From Mogibacterium sp. (GTDB lineage Bacteria; Bacillota; Clostridia; Peptostreptococcales; Anaerovoracaceae), in NCBI GenBank assembly GCA_017434025.1, contig JAFRGC010000052.1, positions 1-57,217 on the forward strand: a stretch of DNA of 57,217 bases. The letters are read 5' to 3'. Shown in pieces: positions 7,667 to 17,346 of the stretch. The notes under the pieces are model-generated. The model ran no database searches. It had not been told where the DNA came from and saw only the letters and a list, made by a program, of their open reading frames with translations. Position numbers and translations under genes: made by a program. Every line of letters starts with the position of its first letter. Position 1 is the first letter of the stretch.

Positions 7667-8521
7667 TTGGACGAAGAGATCAGAAATATAGAAGATAAAT
7701 ACCTGTCGATGGACGAAGGACCTGCAGAGAGCAAACCACCCCAGGCCAAGAGTTACGGTCTCAGTGAGACTCCTGTGTCCACATCTCCTCAGCGCAGGCC
7801 GGTCACGAGTGACAAGAAGAATGATACGCTCCGCATGGTCGGTCACAGAACGAGCGACAAAACGATCTCCATCGATGTCATCGATCCGAACGATATCGAA
7901 TTCGAGAAGTTCGAGGATTTTGCCGGCAATACTGCTGAGAGCAGTGAAGACAGCGGCGATGATGATGCTAAGGCGGACGGCGCAGGGAGTTTCCTCAAGA
8001 GCCTGCTGGTCGATGTTGTCATAGCTTTCCTGCTTGCGGCACTCGTCCTGACCTTCATCCGCCCGACTGTAGTCAAGCAGTCCTCGATGGAGGATACACT
8101 GCATGAGAATGATTATATGATCATGTACAGGCAAGCTTACCGTAAACACGGACCGGAACGCGGGGATATCATCATCTTCCAGAGCTCACTCGTGAACGAG
8201 AGCACTGGCTCCCAGAAGCTCCTCATCAAGAGAGCCATCGGGCTGCCGGGCGATGAGATCATGATCAGCAATGGTCAGCTGTTCATCAACGGAGAAGTGT
8301 ACGAAGAGGATTATCTCAAGGATGGCTACACGCCTGCCTTCGAGATACCAGTAGAGGGCGAGACATACACCGTGCCGGACGATCATTATTTCGTAATGGG
8401 CGACAACAGAGTCGGCAGCGTTGACTCCAGGAGATACGAAGTCGGACCTGTAGAATCCGCACAGATCAAGGGCAAAGTCGTTCTGCGGCTGTTCCCTTTC
8501 AGTAAGATACAGAGGTTCTGA
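7667..8521 (+). CDS. lepB: Signal peptidase I with long acidic N-terminal extension
   Basis: 284 residues; cleaves signal peptides of exported proteins at the outer membrane face. Start is TTG at 7667, 7 nt after AAGGAG. Residues 1-108 form a hydrophilic acidic extension not usual in the family, probably cytoplasmic. One membrane helix follows (about 112-131). The catalytic Ser is S140 in SSMEDTL and the general base Lys is K188 in [32 protein letters not shown]-like box E is present (MGDN then S-x-DSR). The usual Pro of the S-x-M-x-P-T-L motif is replaced by Asp. The stop codon overlaps the smpB start (TGATG). Confidence 0.93.
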   Translation: MDEEIRNIEDKYLSMDEGPAESKPPQAKSYGLSETPVSTSPQRRPVTSDKKNDTLRMVGHRTSDKTISIDVIDPNDIEFEKFEDFAGNTAESSEDSGDDDAKADGAGSFLKSLLVDVVIAFLLAALVLTFIRPTVVKQSSMEDTLHENDYMIMYRQAYRKHGPERGDIIIFQSSLVNESTGSQKLLIKRAIGLPGDEIMISNGQLFINGEVYEEDYLKDGYTPAFEIPVEGETYTVPDDHYFVMGDNRVGSVDSRRYEVGPVESAQIKGKVVLRLFPFSKIQRF

Positions 8522-8997
8522 TGGCTAAGAAATCACGCAAAGTCGTAGCCAATAACAAGAAGGCCTTCCACGATTATTTCATTGAAGAGCGTTATGAGGC
8601 AGGCATCGTACTGACCGGTACTGAGATCAAATCCATCCGCAAGGGCGGCGTCAGTATCAAGGAGAGCTATGCCAAGATAACGAGCAAGGGAGAACTCGTG
8701 GTGACCGGTATGCATATCGCACCGTATGAGCAGGGCAACCGTTACAATGTAGACCCGCTCAGGGTGCGCACTCTTCTGATGCACCGCAAAGAGATCAATA
8801 AGCTCTACGGTACGCTCAAGACCCAGCAGGGTCTGACGCTGATCCCCCTCTCCGTGTACCTCGACGAGAACGGACGGTGCAAAGTCGAGATCGGGCTGTG
8901 CCGGGGCAAGAAGAATTACGACAAACGCGAGAGCGAAGCGAAGCGTGACGCGGAGCGCAAGATGGATAAGGCAATCAAAGCATCGAAAAACCGGTGA
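8521..8997 (+). CDS. smpB: SsrA-binding protein SmpB
   Basis: 158 residues, the usual length. SmpB binds the tRNA-like domain of tmRNA and directs it to stalled ribosomes. Family sequences seen: [36 protein letters not shown] and the basic tail [19 protein letters not shown], which threads the mRNA channel. The start overlaps the lepB stop, so the two are translationally coupled. Its RNA partner is in the same window at 1634-1987. Confidence 0.97.
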   Translation: MAKKSRKVVANNKKAFHDYFIEERYEAGIVLTGTEIKSIRKGGVSIKESYAKITSKGELVVTGMHIAPYEQGNRYNVDPLRVRTLLMHRKEINKLYGTLKTQQGLTLIPLSVYLDENGRCKVEIGLCRGKKNYDKRESEAKRDAERKMDKAIKASKNR

Positions 8998-9020
8998 TCC
9001 GTACGGACCACCGGTTCTTT
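8989..9020 (+). terminator. Bidirectional terminator between smpB and uvrA
   Basis: Stem aaccggtg (8989-8996) with caccggtt (9009-9016). On the plus strand CTTTATTT follows; on the minus strand TTTTTC follows. It serves both converging transcripts. Confidence 0.8.
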
Positions 9021-9028
9021 ATTTGCGG

Positions 9029-11953
9029 TCAGAATGATGCCTCGCGTTCGAGGATCTTCTTAAGATACTGTCCTGTATAGGACTGTTTGACTTCCGCGAC
9101 CTGCTCAGGCGTGCCTTCCGTCACGATGTGACCGCCCTCGTCCCCTCCCTGAGGGCCGAGGTCAATGATATGGTCAGCCTGCTTGATGACATCCAGATTG
9201 TGTTCGATGACTACTACTGTGTTCCCCTCATCCACCAGTCTGTTGAGGACGTACAGGAGCTTCTCGACATCGGCAAAATGCAGTCCTGTCGTCGGCTCGT
9301 CGAGGATGTACAGGGTGCGTCCGGTGCTCCTCTTGGAGAGCTCCGTCGCGAGCTTGATCCTCTGCGCCTCACCTCCGGAGAGCTGTGTGGACGGCTGTCC
9401 GAGACTGATATAGCCGAGGCCGACATCGTCCAGTGTCCTGAGATATCTGAGGATGCTCTGCTGGTTGGCGAAGAACGGGATCGCTTCTGAGACGGTCATA
9501 TTGAGGACCTCAGAGATGTTCTTGCCCTTGTACTTGACCTCGAGCGTCTCGTGGTTGTACCTTGCTCCGCCGCAGACTTCGCACGGTACGAATACATCCG
9601 GCAGGAAGTTCATCTCCACCTTGATGATACCGTCACCGCTGCAGTGCTCACAGCGTCCGCCCTTGACATTGAAACTGAATCTTCCCGGATTGTAGCCTCT
9701 GACTTTGGCCTCCGGCATCTCGGCAAACAGATTCCTGATATGTGTGAACATGCCGGTATATGTCGCAGGGTTGGATCTCGGCGTCTTACCGATAGGCGAC
9801 TGGTCGATATTGATGACTTTGTCAAAATTCTCTATACCGCGTATCTCGCGGAATTTGCCCGGTCTCTCCTGGGTGCGGTTGGTGACGCGCGAGACTCCTT
9901 TGTAGAGTATCTCATTGACCAGACTCGACTTGCCGGATCCGCTGACGCCGGTGACCAGCACAAGTTTGCCTGCAGGGATGCGGACATCTATATTCTTGAG
10001 ATTGTTCTCTCTGGCTCCGAGGATATCCAGATACAGGCCGTTGCCTGCTCTGCGTACCGGCGGGACTTCGATACGCCTCCTGCCGGACAGGAACTGACCG
10101 GTGATCGACTCAGGGCAGTTCTTGATATCTTCGACCGTACCCTGAGCCACGAGTTTGCCGCCGTTGACACCCGCTCCCGGACCGATGTCCACGATGTGGT
10201 CCGCTGCATACATCGTCTCCTCATCGTGTTCGACGATGATCAGCGTATTGCCCATATCGGTGAGGTTGCGGAGTGACGTCAGGAGTTTGTCATTATCGCT
10301 CTGATGCAGACCGATCGATGGTTCGTCCAGTATGTACAGCACGCCGACCAGCCCGGATCCGATCTGGGTCGCGAGTCGGATCCTCTGGGATTCACCGCCC
10401 GACAGCGTTCCCGAAGTCCTGCTGAGTGTCAGATAGCCCAGGCCGACATTGCTGAGGAACCTGAGACGCGCTTTGATCTCCTTGATGATCATCTCGCTGA
10501 TCTTCTTCTCTCTCGGAGTCAGCTGCGCGTCGAGGTCATCGAAGAACCGGATCGCCTGAACGACTGAGTAGTCTGTCAGCTCGATGATGTTCCTGCCTCC
10601 TACCGTGACTGCAAGCACTGTGTCTTTGAGCTTGCGGCCGTGGCAGACCGGACAGAGTTCTTCTGTCATCATGTCTGAGATCTTCTCTTTGATAAAATCC
10701 GAATTGGTCTCTCCCCAGCGCCTCTCGAGGCTCGGAATGACTCCTTCGAATGTATGGTTCATGTGCGAGACCCTGCCGGATCTGCTCTCGTAGGTGTATT
10801 TGAGCCTGCGGCTGCCGGTGCCGTGCAGGAGCTCGTCCTTGAAGCGCGGCGGCAAAGCCTTGAACGGCACGGAAAGATCTGTGCCGTGATCGATCGCCAG
10901 ACGGTTGAGCATCTGACGGTAGAATCCCATCGCGTCGAGTGTCGAGAATACATTTCCCAGGGCTCCGTCCAGAATACTCTTGTTCTCGTCGGTGATCACT
11001 GCCTCGTCTGTGATCCTCAGTGTGAATCCCAGACCGCTGCAGCAATCGCATGCGCCATACGGAGCATTGAACGAGAACATCCTCGGCTCCATCTCCTCCA
11101 GGCCGACACCGTGGTCAGGGCAGGAGAATTTGGTCGAATAGGTCGTCTCGGTCTCGCGTTCCGCTGCGATCACTTTGCCATCCGGAACTGCTCCGGAAGC
11201 GTCTGCCTCGATCTCAGCAGGTCTCTGACGCTGCGGCATAAAGATCACATTGCAGATGCCCTCTCCCTCGCGGATGGCGAGTTCAACGGCCTCTGCGATA
11301 CGGCTCCTGTTGTCTTCTCTGATCACGATCCTGTCGATGACGATCTCGATCGTGTGCTTGTTGTTCTTGGCCAGTACGATCTCTTCCTCGTCCAGCCTCT
11401 TCATCTCCCCGTCGATCCTGACTCTGGTAAAACCGTCTCGTCTGATTCTGTCGATGATCGCCTTGTGCTCGCCCTTACGGCCTCTGATGACCGGTGCAAG
11501 GATCACGATCCTGGTACCGACGCCGTAAGACTGAATGTTCTCGATAATACTGTCGATCGACTGGCTGGTGATCTCTCTCCCGCATATAGGGCAGTGAGGG
11601 ATACCGATCCTGGCGTACAGCAGCCTGAGGTAATCGTATATCTCAGTGACCGTTCCTACGGTCGATCTAGGGTTCTTATTCGTGGTCTTCTGATCGATAC
11701 TGATCGCCGGTGACAGGCCTTCGATGCTCTGAACATCAGGCTTCTTCATCAGTCCGAGGAACTGGCGCGCATACGAAGAGAGGGACTCTACATACTTCTT
11801 CTGTCCCTCTGCATAGATCGTATCGAATGCCAGGCTGGACTTGCCCGAACCGGACAGTCCGGTCAAAACCACCATCTTGTCGCGCGGGATGGTCACATCC
11901 AGATCCTTGAGGTTGTGCTCCCTCGCGCCTTTGATCACTATGTTCTTATCCAT
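9029..11953 (-). CDS. uvrA: Excinuclease ABC subunit A
   Basis: 974 residues, slightly longer than the usual 940. UvrA is the damage sensor of nucleotide excision repair and loads UvrB. Two ABC ATPase halves are seen: Walker [14 protein letters not shown] (about 31-43) and [13 protein letters not shown], signatures [13 protein letters not shown] and [13 protein letters not shown], Walker [13 protein letters not shown] and [12 protein letters not shown]. Zinc ligands are CPIC near residue 120, a second site that reads CPDH rather than CPxC followed by CDCC, and CEHC/CEVC in the C-terminal half. The extra length is partly an Ala/Glu-rich insert before the second cysteine cluster. There is no clear ribosome site before the ATG. 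It lies 96 nt after uvrB. Confidence 0.97.
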   Translation of the reverse strand: MDKNIVIKGAREHNLKDLDVTIPRDKMVVLTGLSGSGKSSLAFDTIYAEGQKKYVESLSSYARQFLGLMKKPDVQSIEGLSPAISIDQKTTNKNPRSTVGTVTEIYDYLRLLYARIGIPHCPICGREITSQSIDSIIENIQSYGVGTRIVILAPVIRGRKGEHKAIIDRIRRDGFTRVRIDGEMKRLDEEEIVLAKNNKHTIEIVIDRIVIREDNRSRIAEAVELAIREGEGICNVIFMPQRQRPAEIEADASGAVPDGKVIAAERETETTYSTKFSCPDHGVGLEEMEPRMFSFNAPYGACDCCSGLGFTLRITDEAVITDENKSILDGALGNVFSTLDAMGFYRQMLNRLAIDHGTDLSVPFKALPPRFKDELLHGTGSRRLKYTYESRSGRVSHMNHTFEGVIPSLERRWGETNSDFIKEKISDMMTEELCPVCHGRKLKDTVLAVTVGGRNIIELTDYSVVQAIRFFDDLDAQLTPREKKISEMIIKEIKARLRFLSNVGLGYLTLSRTSGTLSGGESQRIRLATQIGSGLVGVLYILDEPSIGLHQSDNDKLLTSLRNLTDMGNTLIIVEHDEETMYAADHIVDIGPGAGVNGGKLVAQGTVEDIKNCPESITGQFLSGRRRIEVPPVRRAGNGLYLDILGARENNLKNIDVRIPAGKLVLVTGVSGSGKSSLVNEILYKGVSRVTNRTQERPGKFREIRGIENFDKVINIDQSPIGKTPRSNPATYTGMFTHIRNLFAEMPEAKVRGYNPGRFSFNVKGGRCEHCSGDGIIKVEMNFLPDVFVPCEVCGGARYNHETLEVKYKGKNISEVLNMTVSEAIPFFANQQSILRYLRTLDDVGLGYISLGQPSTQLSGGEAQRIKLATELSKRSTGRTLYILDEPTTGLHFADVEKLLYVLNRLVDEGNTVVVIEHNLDVIKQADHIIDLGPQGGDEGGHIVTEGTPEQVAEVKQSYTGQYLKKILEREASF

Positions 11954-12013
11954 GCTTATAATCTGTAAATGCTTCTGAGTATTATTCGCAGAAAATGATC
12001 CCTTCTGGTCATG

Positions 12014-12048
12014 TAGTTACGATTCTGAATTCAATCGTATCGTAACTA
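12014..12048. repeat. Inverted repeat between uvrB and uvrA
   Basis: Perfect 10-bp arms tagttacgat (12014-12023) and atcgtaacta (12039-12048), loop 15 nt, right after the uvrB stop codon. No T tract, so it is likely an mRNA-stabilising or processing hairpin within the uvrBA transcript. Confidence 0.55.
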
Positions 12049-12049
12049 T

Positions 12050-14026
12050 TTACGCGCGCAGGCTGGCGCGCAGCTCGAACAGTACGTCTCTCAGCTCGGC
12101 CGCTCTCTCGAAATCGAGCTGTGCGGCAGCTTCCTTCATGCTCTTCTCTATGTCTCTGATCGTCTCGCGGAGCTCTGCTGTCGTCATGGACTTGGAATCT
12201 CTGATGTTCTTCTCTCCGTGGTAAACATCTGTCGCCCTTGCGATCTCTCTGACCGGCTTGACGATGGTCTTCGGTGTGATACCATGAGCCCTATTGTACT
12301 CATCCTGGACGCGGCGCCTCCTGGCGGTCTCATCGATGCAGACTTTCATCGCCTTGCTGATATAATCCGCATACATGATGACTCTGCCGTGCTCATTACG
12401 CGCAGCTCTTCCGACTGTCTGTATGAGTGAGGTCTCTGTCCTGAGAAAGCCTTCCTTGTCTGCGTCCAGAATCGCGATCAGCGAAACTTCAGGCAGGTCG
12501 AGTCCCTCTCTCAGCAAGTTGATGCCAACCAGGACATCGAACTTGCCCAAACGCAGATCCCTTATGATCTCCAGCCTCTCGAAGTTGTCGATCTCTGAGT
12601 GGAGGTATCTGACCCGGATCCCCTGCTCCTGCAGGAATTTGGTCAGGTCTTCTGCCATCCTCTTGGTCAAGGTCGTGACCAATACTCTCTCGCCCTTCTC
12701 TGCTGTCTTATAGATCTCGCCCATCAGGTCATCGATCTGACCTTCCGTAGGCCGCACCTCGATCTCCGGATCGAGGAGGCCTGTCGGCCTTATGAGCTGC
12801 TCCGCCGTGACGCCGCCGGAGCGGTTCAGCTCATATGCGGCCGGTGTCGCGGATACATATACCGTCTGCCCTGTCAGTTCGGTGAACTCTTCGAACTTCA
12901 GAGGCCTGTTGTCGAATGCCGAAGGAAGTCTGAATCCGTATTCGACCAGCGATTCCTTCCTCGCATGGTCGCCGTTGTACATCGCGCGCAGCTGCGGCAG
13001 CATCGCGTGTGATTCGTCTATGATCGTCAGGAAATCCCCGTCCGGGAAATAGTCGAGCAATGTGTACGGCCTCTCGCCCGGTTTGAGGAAGTTGATGTGC
13101 CTGGAGTAGTTCTCGATGCCCTTGCAGGTGCCGACCTCCAGCATCATCTCTATATCGTAATTGGTCCTCTGCTCCAGCCTCTCCGCTTCAAGCAGTTTGC
13201 CATTCGCTCTGAACCAGTCGAGTCTCTCTCTGAGCTCCTCCCTGATCGAAGCCACAGCCATCTGCATGTCTTCCCTGCTGGTAATGTAATGGCTGGCCGG
13301 AAAGATCGAAATGTGTGATCTGACGCCTGTCACTTCACCAGTCACAGGATTGATCTCCCTGATGCTCTCGATCTCATCGCCGAACATCTCAACTCTGACC
13401 GCCGCCTCGCCACCGGCTGGATATATGTCTACCGTATCTCCGCGCGCCCGGAACGACCCTCTCTGGAAATCGATGTCGTTCCTCGTATACTGGATGTCTG
13501 TGAGCTTCCTCAACAGCTCCATTCTCTCGATCTCCATGCCCGGCCGCAGGCTGATCAGCTGATTGCGGTATGACGCCGGACTACCGAGACCGTAGATGCA
13601 CGACACGGAAGCAACGATGATGACATCTCTCCTCTCCAGCTGAGCTGCCGTCGCGGAGTGCCTCATCTTGTCGATCTCCTCGTTGATATCGGCGTCCTTC
13701 TCTATATACAAGTCCGTCGAAGGCACATACGCCTCCGGCTGGTAGTAATCGTAGTAGCTGACGAAGTACTCGACAGCGTTATCCGGGAAGAACTGCTTGA
13801 ACTCGCCGTGCAGCTGCGCCGCCAGCGTCTTGTTGTGAGAGATCACCAACGTAGGCTTCTGCACCGCCTCGATAATCTTCGCCATCGTAAAAGTCTTGCC
13901 GGATCCCGTGACGCCCATGAGTGTCTGCGCCTGTCTCCCCGCAAGTATGCCGTCCGCGATCTCTCTTATAGCCTGAGGCTGATCGCCGGTCGGAGCGAAT
14001 TCACTTACTACTTTGAATCTTCCCAT
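12050..14026 (-). CDS. uvrB: Excinuclease ABC subunit B
   Basis: 658 residues, normal length. UvrB is the DNA-bound helicase-like core of nucleotide excision repair. Seen are Walker [15 protein letters not shown], the beta-hairpin region [24 protein letters not shown], the DESH box ([19 protein letters not shown]), [29 protein letters not shown] and [12 protein letters not shown] (motif VI), and the C-terminal UVR motif ([15 protein letters not shown]) that contacts UvrC. The promoter region has a LexA-type box, so the gene is probably SOS-induced. uvrA follows in the same direction; uvrC is not in this window. Confidence 0.97.
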   Translation of the reverse strand: MGRFKVVSEFAPTGDQPQAIREIADGILAGRQAQTLMGVTGSGKTFTMAKIIEAVQKPTLVISHNKTLAAQLHGEFKQFFPDNAVEYFVSYYDYYQPEAYVPSTDLYIEKDADINEEIDKMRHSATAAQLERRDVIIVASVSCIYGLGSPASYRNQLISLRPGMEIERMELLRKLTDIQYTRNDIDFQRGSFRARGDTVDIYPAGGEAAVRVEMFGDEIESIREINPVTGEVTGVRSHISIFPASHYITSREDMQMAVASIREELRERLDWFRANGKLLEAERLEQRTNYDIEMMLEVGTCKGIENYSRHINFLKPGERPYTLLDYFPDGDFLTIIDESHAMLPQLRAMYNGDHARKESLVEYGFRLPSAFDNRPLKFEEFTELTGQTVYVSATPAAYELNRSGGVTAEQLIRPTGLLDPEIEVRPTEGQIDDLMGEIYKTAEKGERVLVTTLTKRMAEDLTKFLQEQGIRVRYLHSEIDNFERLEIIRDLRLGKFDVLVGINLLREGLDLPEVSLIAILDADKEGFLRTETSLIQTVGRAARNEHGRVIMYADYISKAMKVCIDETARRRRVQDEYNRAHGITPKTIVKPVREIARATDVYHGEKNIRDSKSMTTAELRETIRDIEKSMKEAAAQLDFERAAELRDVLFELRASLRA

Positions 14027-14051
14027 ATCTCGTACAGTATCTACTGATTAG

Positions 14052-14085
14052 AAAAAAATATCAAGCCCTTATTCAGAGCTTGATA
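14052..14085 (-). terminator. Terminator between the flavodoxin operon and uvrB, overlapping the uvrB start region
   Basis: An 8-bp stem (tatcaagc 14059-14066, gcttgata 14078-14085) is followed on the minus strand by seven T (14058-14052). Its 5' arm coincides with the expected transcription start of the uvrB promoter. Read-through RNA from the upstream operon would carry the full arm, while RNA started near 14081 would lack half of it. Confidence 0.65.
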
Positions 14086-14087
14086 AG

Positions 14088-14122
14088 AGTATATCACATT
14101 ATAGTTTTGCGAACAAGTGTTC
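14088..14122 (-). promoter_or_regulatory. uvrB promoter with LexA (SOS) box
   Basis: The box CGAACAAGTGTTC (14110-14122) fits the Gram-positive LexA consensus CGAACRNRYGTTYG except at its last base. It overlaps the -35 TTGTTC (14116-14111); the -10 TATACT is at 14093-14088 with 17-nt spacing. A second -10-like TATAAT lies at 14103-14098. Confidence 0.8.
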
Positions 14123-14149
14123 ATCGATTTGCGGAGCGAGGCCTACGTA

Positions 14150-14800
14150 TTACTGCAGTCCTTCTATCCATGAACTCAGCTCATCTTCTGAAGCTCCTGC
14201 GCCAAATCTCTCTCCGTCAAACCAGTTGCCGCTTCCCGCGTTGGATTCGAGATTCTTACCACTCATACCAATCCCGCTGCTGCCCGATGTGCAGAACGGA
14301 ATCATGGTAATGCCATCGAAATCATAGCTTTCTACGAAGGTATCCATGATGCGCGGTTCTTCTCCCCACCAGATCGGATATCCGATATAGACAGTGGAAT
14401 ACCCGTCAAGCGACAACGGCTCGCTGCCTATTTCAGGACGAGCGGAAGGGTCATTCTGCTCATTTGTCGCGCGGCTCTCAGAGTCATTATAGTTCAGATC
14501 ATCGCTTGTATACTCCTGCGCTGCCTTGATCTCATATATGTCTGCACCGGTGATTGATGCGATCTTCTCCGCTACACCCCTGGTGTTGCCGGTTGCAGAG
14601 AAATACACGACAAGGACACCGCCTGCTTCCTCCGGGTTTCCCGCATTCTGTTCTTCCTGCTCGGCAGATGCATTTTCTTCTGTTGTTTCTGTTTCTGCAG
14701 AAGTGCTGTCTCCGGCACTTTCAGCGCTGTTGCTGCCTGAGCACGCTGTCAGGCAGAATATGAGCAATACCGCTATCAGTATTGCGATCATTCTTTTCAT
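14150..14800 (-). CDS. Flavodoxin-family lipoprotein
   Basis: 216 residues. The N-terminus is a lipoprotein signal (MKRMIAILIAVLLIFCLTAC), so the protein should be lipid-anchored outside the membrane. A Ser/Glu-rich linker (about 20-60) leads to a flavodoxin-like domain with the FMN phosphate loop YFSATGNTRGVAEKI and the downstream YIGYPIWWGEEPRIMDTF and PFCTSGSSGIG. It is a paralogue of the cytosolic flavodoxin two genes upstream. Extracytoplasmic flavodoxins in Clostridia are thought to pass electrons at the cell surface; that role is an inference. It is the last gene of the TetR operon, 17 nt after the monooxygenase-like gene. Confidence 0.88.
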   Translation of the reverse strand: MKRMIAILIAVLLIFCLTACSGSNSAESAGDSTSAETETTEENASAEQEEQNAGNPEEAGGVLVVYFSATGNTRGVAEKIASITGADIYEIKAAQEYTSDDLNYNDSESRATNEQNDPSARPEIGSEPLSLDGYSTVYIGYPIWWGEEPRIMDTFVESYDFDGITMIPFCTSGSSGIGMSGKNLESNAGSGNWFDGERFGAGASEDELSSWIEGLQ

Positions 14801-14817
14801 GATCCTCTATACTCCTT

Positions 14818-15150
14818 CTATTCTCTGATGAAGCTCCGGTCCTGCGCCGGCACTCCATCCAAATCAGTTACATACCTCTCCACCCTCATATGAAGATCGT
14901 ATTTCTCACGCAGTTTCGCGATCTCACTCATCATAGGCGATGCATGGTGTTTGTCGAGCGACTCCTGATCTCTCCAGCTGTCTATCAGCAAGATGGTCTC
15001 AGGATCCTTGACCGGAATGAAGTATTCGTATTTTTCATTGCCCGCTTCTGCTCTGATGGCATCCGCGATCCCCTGTTCTTCCATTTCCTGAGCAAATCTT
15101 CTCGCGTTTCCGCCAGTACCTGTATAGTACAAATTCACAGTAATACTCAT
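14818..15150 (-). CDS. Antibiotic biosynthesis monooxygenase (ABM) domain protein
   Basis: 110 residues. The ATG at 15150 follows GAGGAGG; the open frame extends 31 codons upstream into the previous gene but without a site, so it is rejected. The protein has a dimeric ferredoxin-like ABM/YgiN pattern: an N-terminal strand (SITVNLYYTG), a long helix, ILLIDSWRDQESLDKHHASP with the conserved W and H, and ending strands. Such proteins act on quinones or handle small redox molecules. It lies between two flavodoxins, which suits a redox operon. The N-terminal YYTGTGGNARRFAQEM also resembles a flavodoxin loop, so some flavodoxin-derived sequence may be fused at its start. Confidence 0.8.
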   Translation of the reverse strand: MSITVNLYYTGTGGNARRFAQEMEEQGIADAIRAEAGNEKYEYFIPVKDPETILLIDSWRDQESLDKHHASPMMSEIAKLREKYDLHMRVERYVTDLDGVPAQDRSFIRE

Positions 15151-15170
15151 CTTATGCCTCCTCTGCCCGA

Positions 15171-15650
15171 CTACAGAACATCCTGGAGCCAGCTTGTGAT
15201 CACGGATTCCTTCGGGCGGTTGATCTGGATACCCTTTCCCCACTTCACATCGCCGCTGACGTTCTTATGGAGCTCAACATCGCTGTATCCGACACCGCTG
15301 CCGCCTGATGTGCAGAACGGGAGGATCGTCTTTCCGGAGAAATCATAGCTCTCAAGGAAGGTCTCGATGATGCGTGGCGCAACTCCCCACCAGATCGGGA
15401 AACCGATGATAACTGTGTCATAGGATGCCATATCTGCGACAGTTCCTGCGATCTCCGGTCTTGCGGAAGGATCATTCATCTCCACGCTGCTGCGGCTCTT
15501 CTTGTTCATCCAGTTCAAATCGCCCATCGTATATTTCTCTTTCGGTGCGATCTCGTAGAAATCACCGCCGCAGATCTTCGCGATCTCCTTACCTACACGT
15601 TTCGTTACTCCGCTTGCAGAAAATACTGCTACTAATATTTTATTAGCCAT
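15171..15650 (-). CDS. Flavodoxin
   Basis: 159 residues with no signal peptide, so cytosolic. The FMN loop is modified (VFSASGVTKRVGKEI), then FYEIAPKEKYTMGDLNW, NDPSARPEI, VIIGFPIWWGVAPRIIETFL and PFCTSGGSGVG, all typical of the long-loop flavodoxin_4 type. It probably acts as a low-potential electron carrier or a flavin-dependent reductase. It directly follows the TetR gene (17-nt gap) and is followed by the ABM protein and the lipoprotein paralogue. Confidence 0.9.
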   Translation of the reverse strand: MANKILVAVFSASGVTKRVGKEIAKICGGDFYEIAPKEKYTMGDLNWMNKKSRSSVEMNDPSARPEIAGTVADMASYDTVIIGFPIWWGVAPRIIETFLESYDFSGKTILPFCTSGGSGVGYSDVELHKNVSGDVKWGKGIQINRPKESVITSWLQDVL

Positions 15651-15667
15651 TATTCATATCCTCCTGT

Positions 15668-16291
15668 TTAATGATTCAAAAGCCTTATCAGGCAGTTATA
15701 TGTGATCTCATGGATTGTCTGGTATCTGTAATCGACTTCCGCTTCTTTCATTGCATCTTTCTGCTTGGCTGTAACTTCAGCGTAAGGATAGATGCCGAAC
15801 ATGAACGGAAAGAATATATACATGATCTGCTCGACTTCGGTATCACTCATAGCCGGACAGTATTTCCCGAGTATTTCCCTGAACAGCTTCAGTGACTTTC
15901 CGTATGCTCTCTTGAACGATGCGAGAAGCTCTTCACGGCTGTTCTCCTCCATGTCGAAGTTGTTCATAGAGAGGAGTTTGAGAAGCTGCGCTCTTCTTTC
16001 AAGAGACTTTGCGATCTGTTCAGCAAGTTCCTTGCCGGCATAGTCCCTTTCACTGTTCAATATTGTCTCAAGATCTGCGTTCCATCTGTCATATTCGCGT
16101 TCGAACAGTGCAAGAAATATTTCTTCTCTGGTGTGGAAGTAGTTATAGATCGTCGGCCTTGAGAAGGATGTGACATTTCCTATTTCTTTGAGAGTTATGT
16201 CTTTGAAGCTCATCGTCTGATACAGCTGCTCGCATGCATTAACGATCTCTTCCCTCCTCTGCATGACGATTTCCGGTGTTCCTTTGAACAT
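15668..16291 (-). CDS. TetR/AcrR-family regulator of the flavodoxin operon
   Basis: 207 residues. The ATG at 16291 is 8 nt after AAAGGAG; an earlier in-frame ATG (16309) lacks a site and contains that ribosome site inside its frame. The N-terminal HTH spans about 10-55 (ITLKEIGNVTSFSRPTIYNYFHTREEIF), the classic TetR DNA-binding pattern. The C-terminal helical domain is variable, and its ligand is unknown. The gene is first in an operon with two flavodoxins and an ABM protein. Two palindromes in its promoter suggest autoregulation, so the operon would be induced by whatever ligand it senses, perhaps a quinone or other redox-active compound. Confidence 0.93.
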   Translation of the reverse strand: MFKGTPEIVMQRREEIVNACEQLYQTMSFKDITLKEIGNVTSFSRPTIYNYFHTREEIFLALFEREYDRWNADLETILNSERDYAGKELAEQIAKSLERRAQLLKLLSMNNFDMEENSREELLASFKRAYGKSLKLFREILGKYCPAMSDTEVEQIMYIFFPFMFGIYPYAEVTAKQKDAMKEAEVDYRYQTIHEITYNCLIRLLNH

Positions 16292-16312
16292 ATGGCCGTC
16301 TCCTTTCATTTG

Positions 16313-16364
16313 GTTGACACCGTGTCAACGGCTGTATATTAGCACAGCTCTGACACAGTGTCAA
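16313..16364 (-). promoter_or_regulatory. TetR-operon promoter with two operator palindromes
   Basis: The -35 TTGACA (16364-16359) and -10 TAATAT (16341-16336) have 17-nt spacing on the minus strand. Operator 1, GTTGACACCGTGTCAAC (16313-16329), is a perfect 17-bp palindrome covering the start site. Operator 2, TGACACAGTGTCA (16351-16363), overlaps the -35. Their centres are 36 bp apart. Confidence 0.85.
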
Positions 16365-16378
16365 CCGTTGATTCGCAT

Positions 16379-16412
16379 TAAAAAAATGCGTATCTGTTAT
16401 CCAGCATACGCA
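16379..16412 (-). terminator. Terminator of the patatin-like gene
   Basis: Stem tgcgta (16387-16392) with tacgca (16407-16412), followed on the minus strand by seven T. It lies 27 nt after the stop codon at 16439. Confidence 0.75.
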
Positions 16413-16438
16413 CCTCATCGGCTGTAAGTAAGTCTCTG

Positions 16439-17281
16439 CTATTCCCGGAGGAAGTCTCTGATTGCCTCCGCATCGTTATACCCTTTGTGGTAAAGCGCCT
16501 CGATCATCTCGCGGTCCTTGGTCAGTGTCTTCATCCCGCCGATATCGTCCGGAGCGATGATCAGGACTTTGCCCTGCTTCTCGTATTCCTTGGCGAGCCG
16601 CAGCTGCGCATTATAAGTCGCTGCCCGCTTTGCCATCACTTTGGCAGCCTTCGGATATCCGGGTCTGAGCAGTCTGACTGCCAGGCTGTCCTTCTTCGGC
16701 GATCTCTCGAAGTCGCGAGGTCTCGTCAGGACGAGCACCACTTTGTCGCATCCGTCCGCAAAACACTTCTCGAGCGGGATCGGATCTGACATTCCGCCGT
16801 CAAAATATCTCGTCCCATGCACATAGTACGGCTTGTTCGCGGCAGGTACGCAGCTTGATGCCTTGATCGGGCCATAATCGTCCTGCGACATATCGCTTTT
16901 CACAAAATAATGCGGTCTGCCGCTGAGCGAGTCTGTTGCGACTACCACGAACTCCGCGGGGTTGTTCTCGACTGCTGCGAAATCGAGCGGACATTCGCCG
17001 TCCGAATTCGATAATTTGCCATATACATATTCCAGATCGACGTAATTACGTGTCCTGGCGTAATTCTTCATGCTCATGACCTCATCGCGAAGGTCATAGT
17101 CGGTATAGAATTTCAGATTGCGTCCCCTCTGACCGGCGAGATAGGATGACAGGTTCGCGCTGCCTGCTGACACACCGATGCAGTAGTCAAAATGCACACC
17201 GTTGTCCTCGCACCAGTCAAGGACGCCTGCACCGTAAGCATCTCTCATTCCTCCGCCGACATCGATAATTCCGTACTTCAT
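16439..17281 (-). CDS. Patatin-like phospholipase
   Basis: 280 residues, cytosolic. The N-terminal oxyanion loop is DVGGGMRDAYGAG (family: GGGxRG), the nucleophile elbow is GVSAGS (Ser about 39) and the dyad Asp is in YFDGGMSDPIP. These are the full patatin catalytic elements, as in the YjjU-type bacterial group. It probably hydrolyses acyl chains of membrane lipids; the substrate is unknown. A -10 TATAAT preceded by TGC lies at 17314-17309. The gene is divergent from the GDPD fusion gene and the two -10 elements are only about 20 bp apart, so lipid-related genes share one control region. Confidence 0.92.
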   Translation of the reverse strand: MKYGIIDVGGGMRDAYGAGVLDWCEDNGVHFDYCIGVSAGSANLSSYLAGQRGRNLKFYTDYDLRDEVMSMKNYARTRNYVDLEYVYGKLSNSDGECPLDFAAVENNPAEFVVVATDSLSGRPHYFVKSDMSQDDYGPIKASSCVPAANKPYYVHGTRYFDGGMSDPIPLEKCFADGCDKVVLVLTRPRDFERSPKKDSLAVRLLRPGYPKAAKVMAKRAATYNAQLRLAKEYEKQGKVLIIAPDDIGGMKTLTKDREMIEALYHKGYNDAEAIRDFLRE

Positions 17282-17308
17282 AGTTGTTTACCATCCTTCC
17301 AGTACATG

Positions 17309-17340
17309 ATTATAGCACATCACCCCGTATGTGATATACT
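17309..17340. promoter_or_regulatory. Divergent promoters of the lipase and GDPD-phosphoesterase genes
   Basis: Minus-strand -10 TATAAT (17314-17309) and plus-strand -10 TATACT (17335-17340), each preceded by an extended TGn. The plus -10 ends 6 nt before the ATG at 17347, leaving no room for a ribosome site. Confidence 0.6.
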
Positions 17341-17346
17341 CAATGC

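Noticed and set aside
15151-15243. Extended start of the ABM protein
   Set aside because: The extension overlaps the preceding flavodoxin gene and lacks a ribosome site; GAGGAGG precedes the ATG at 15150.
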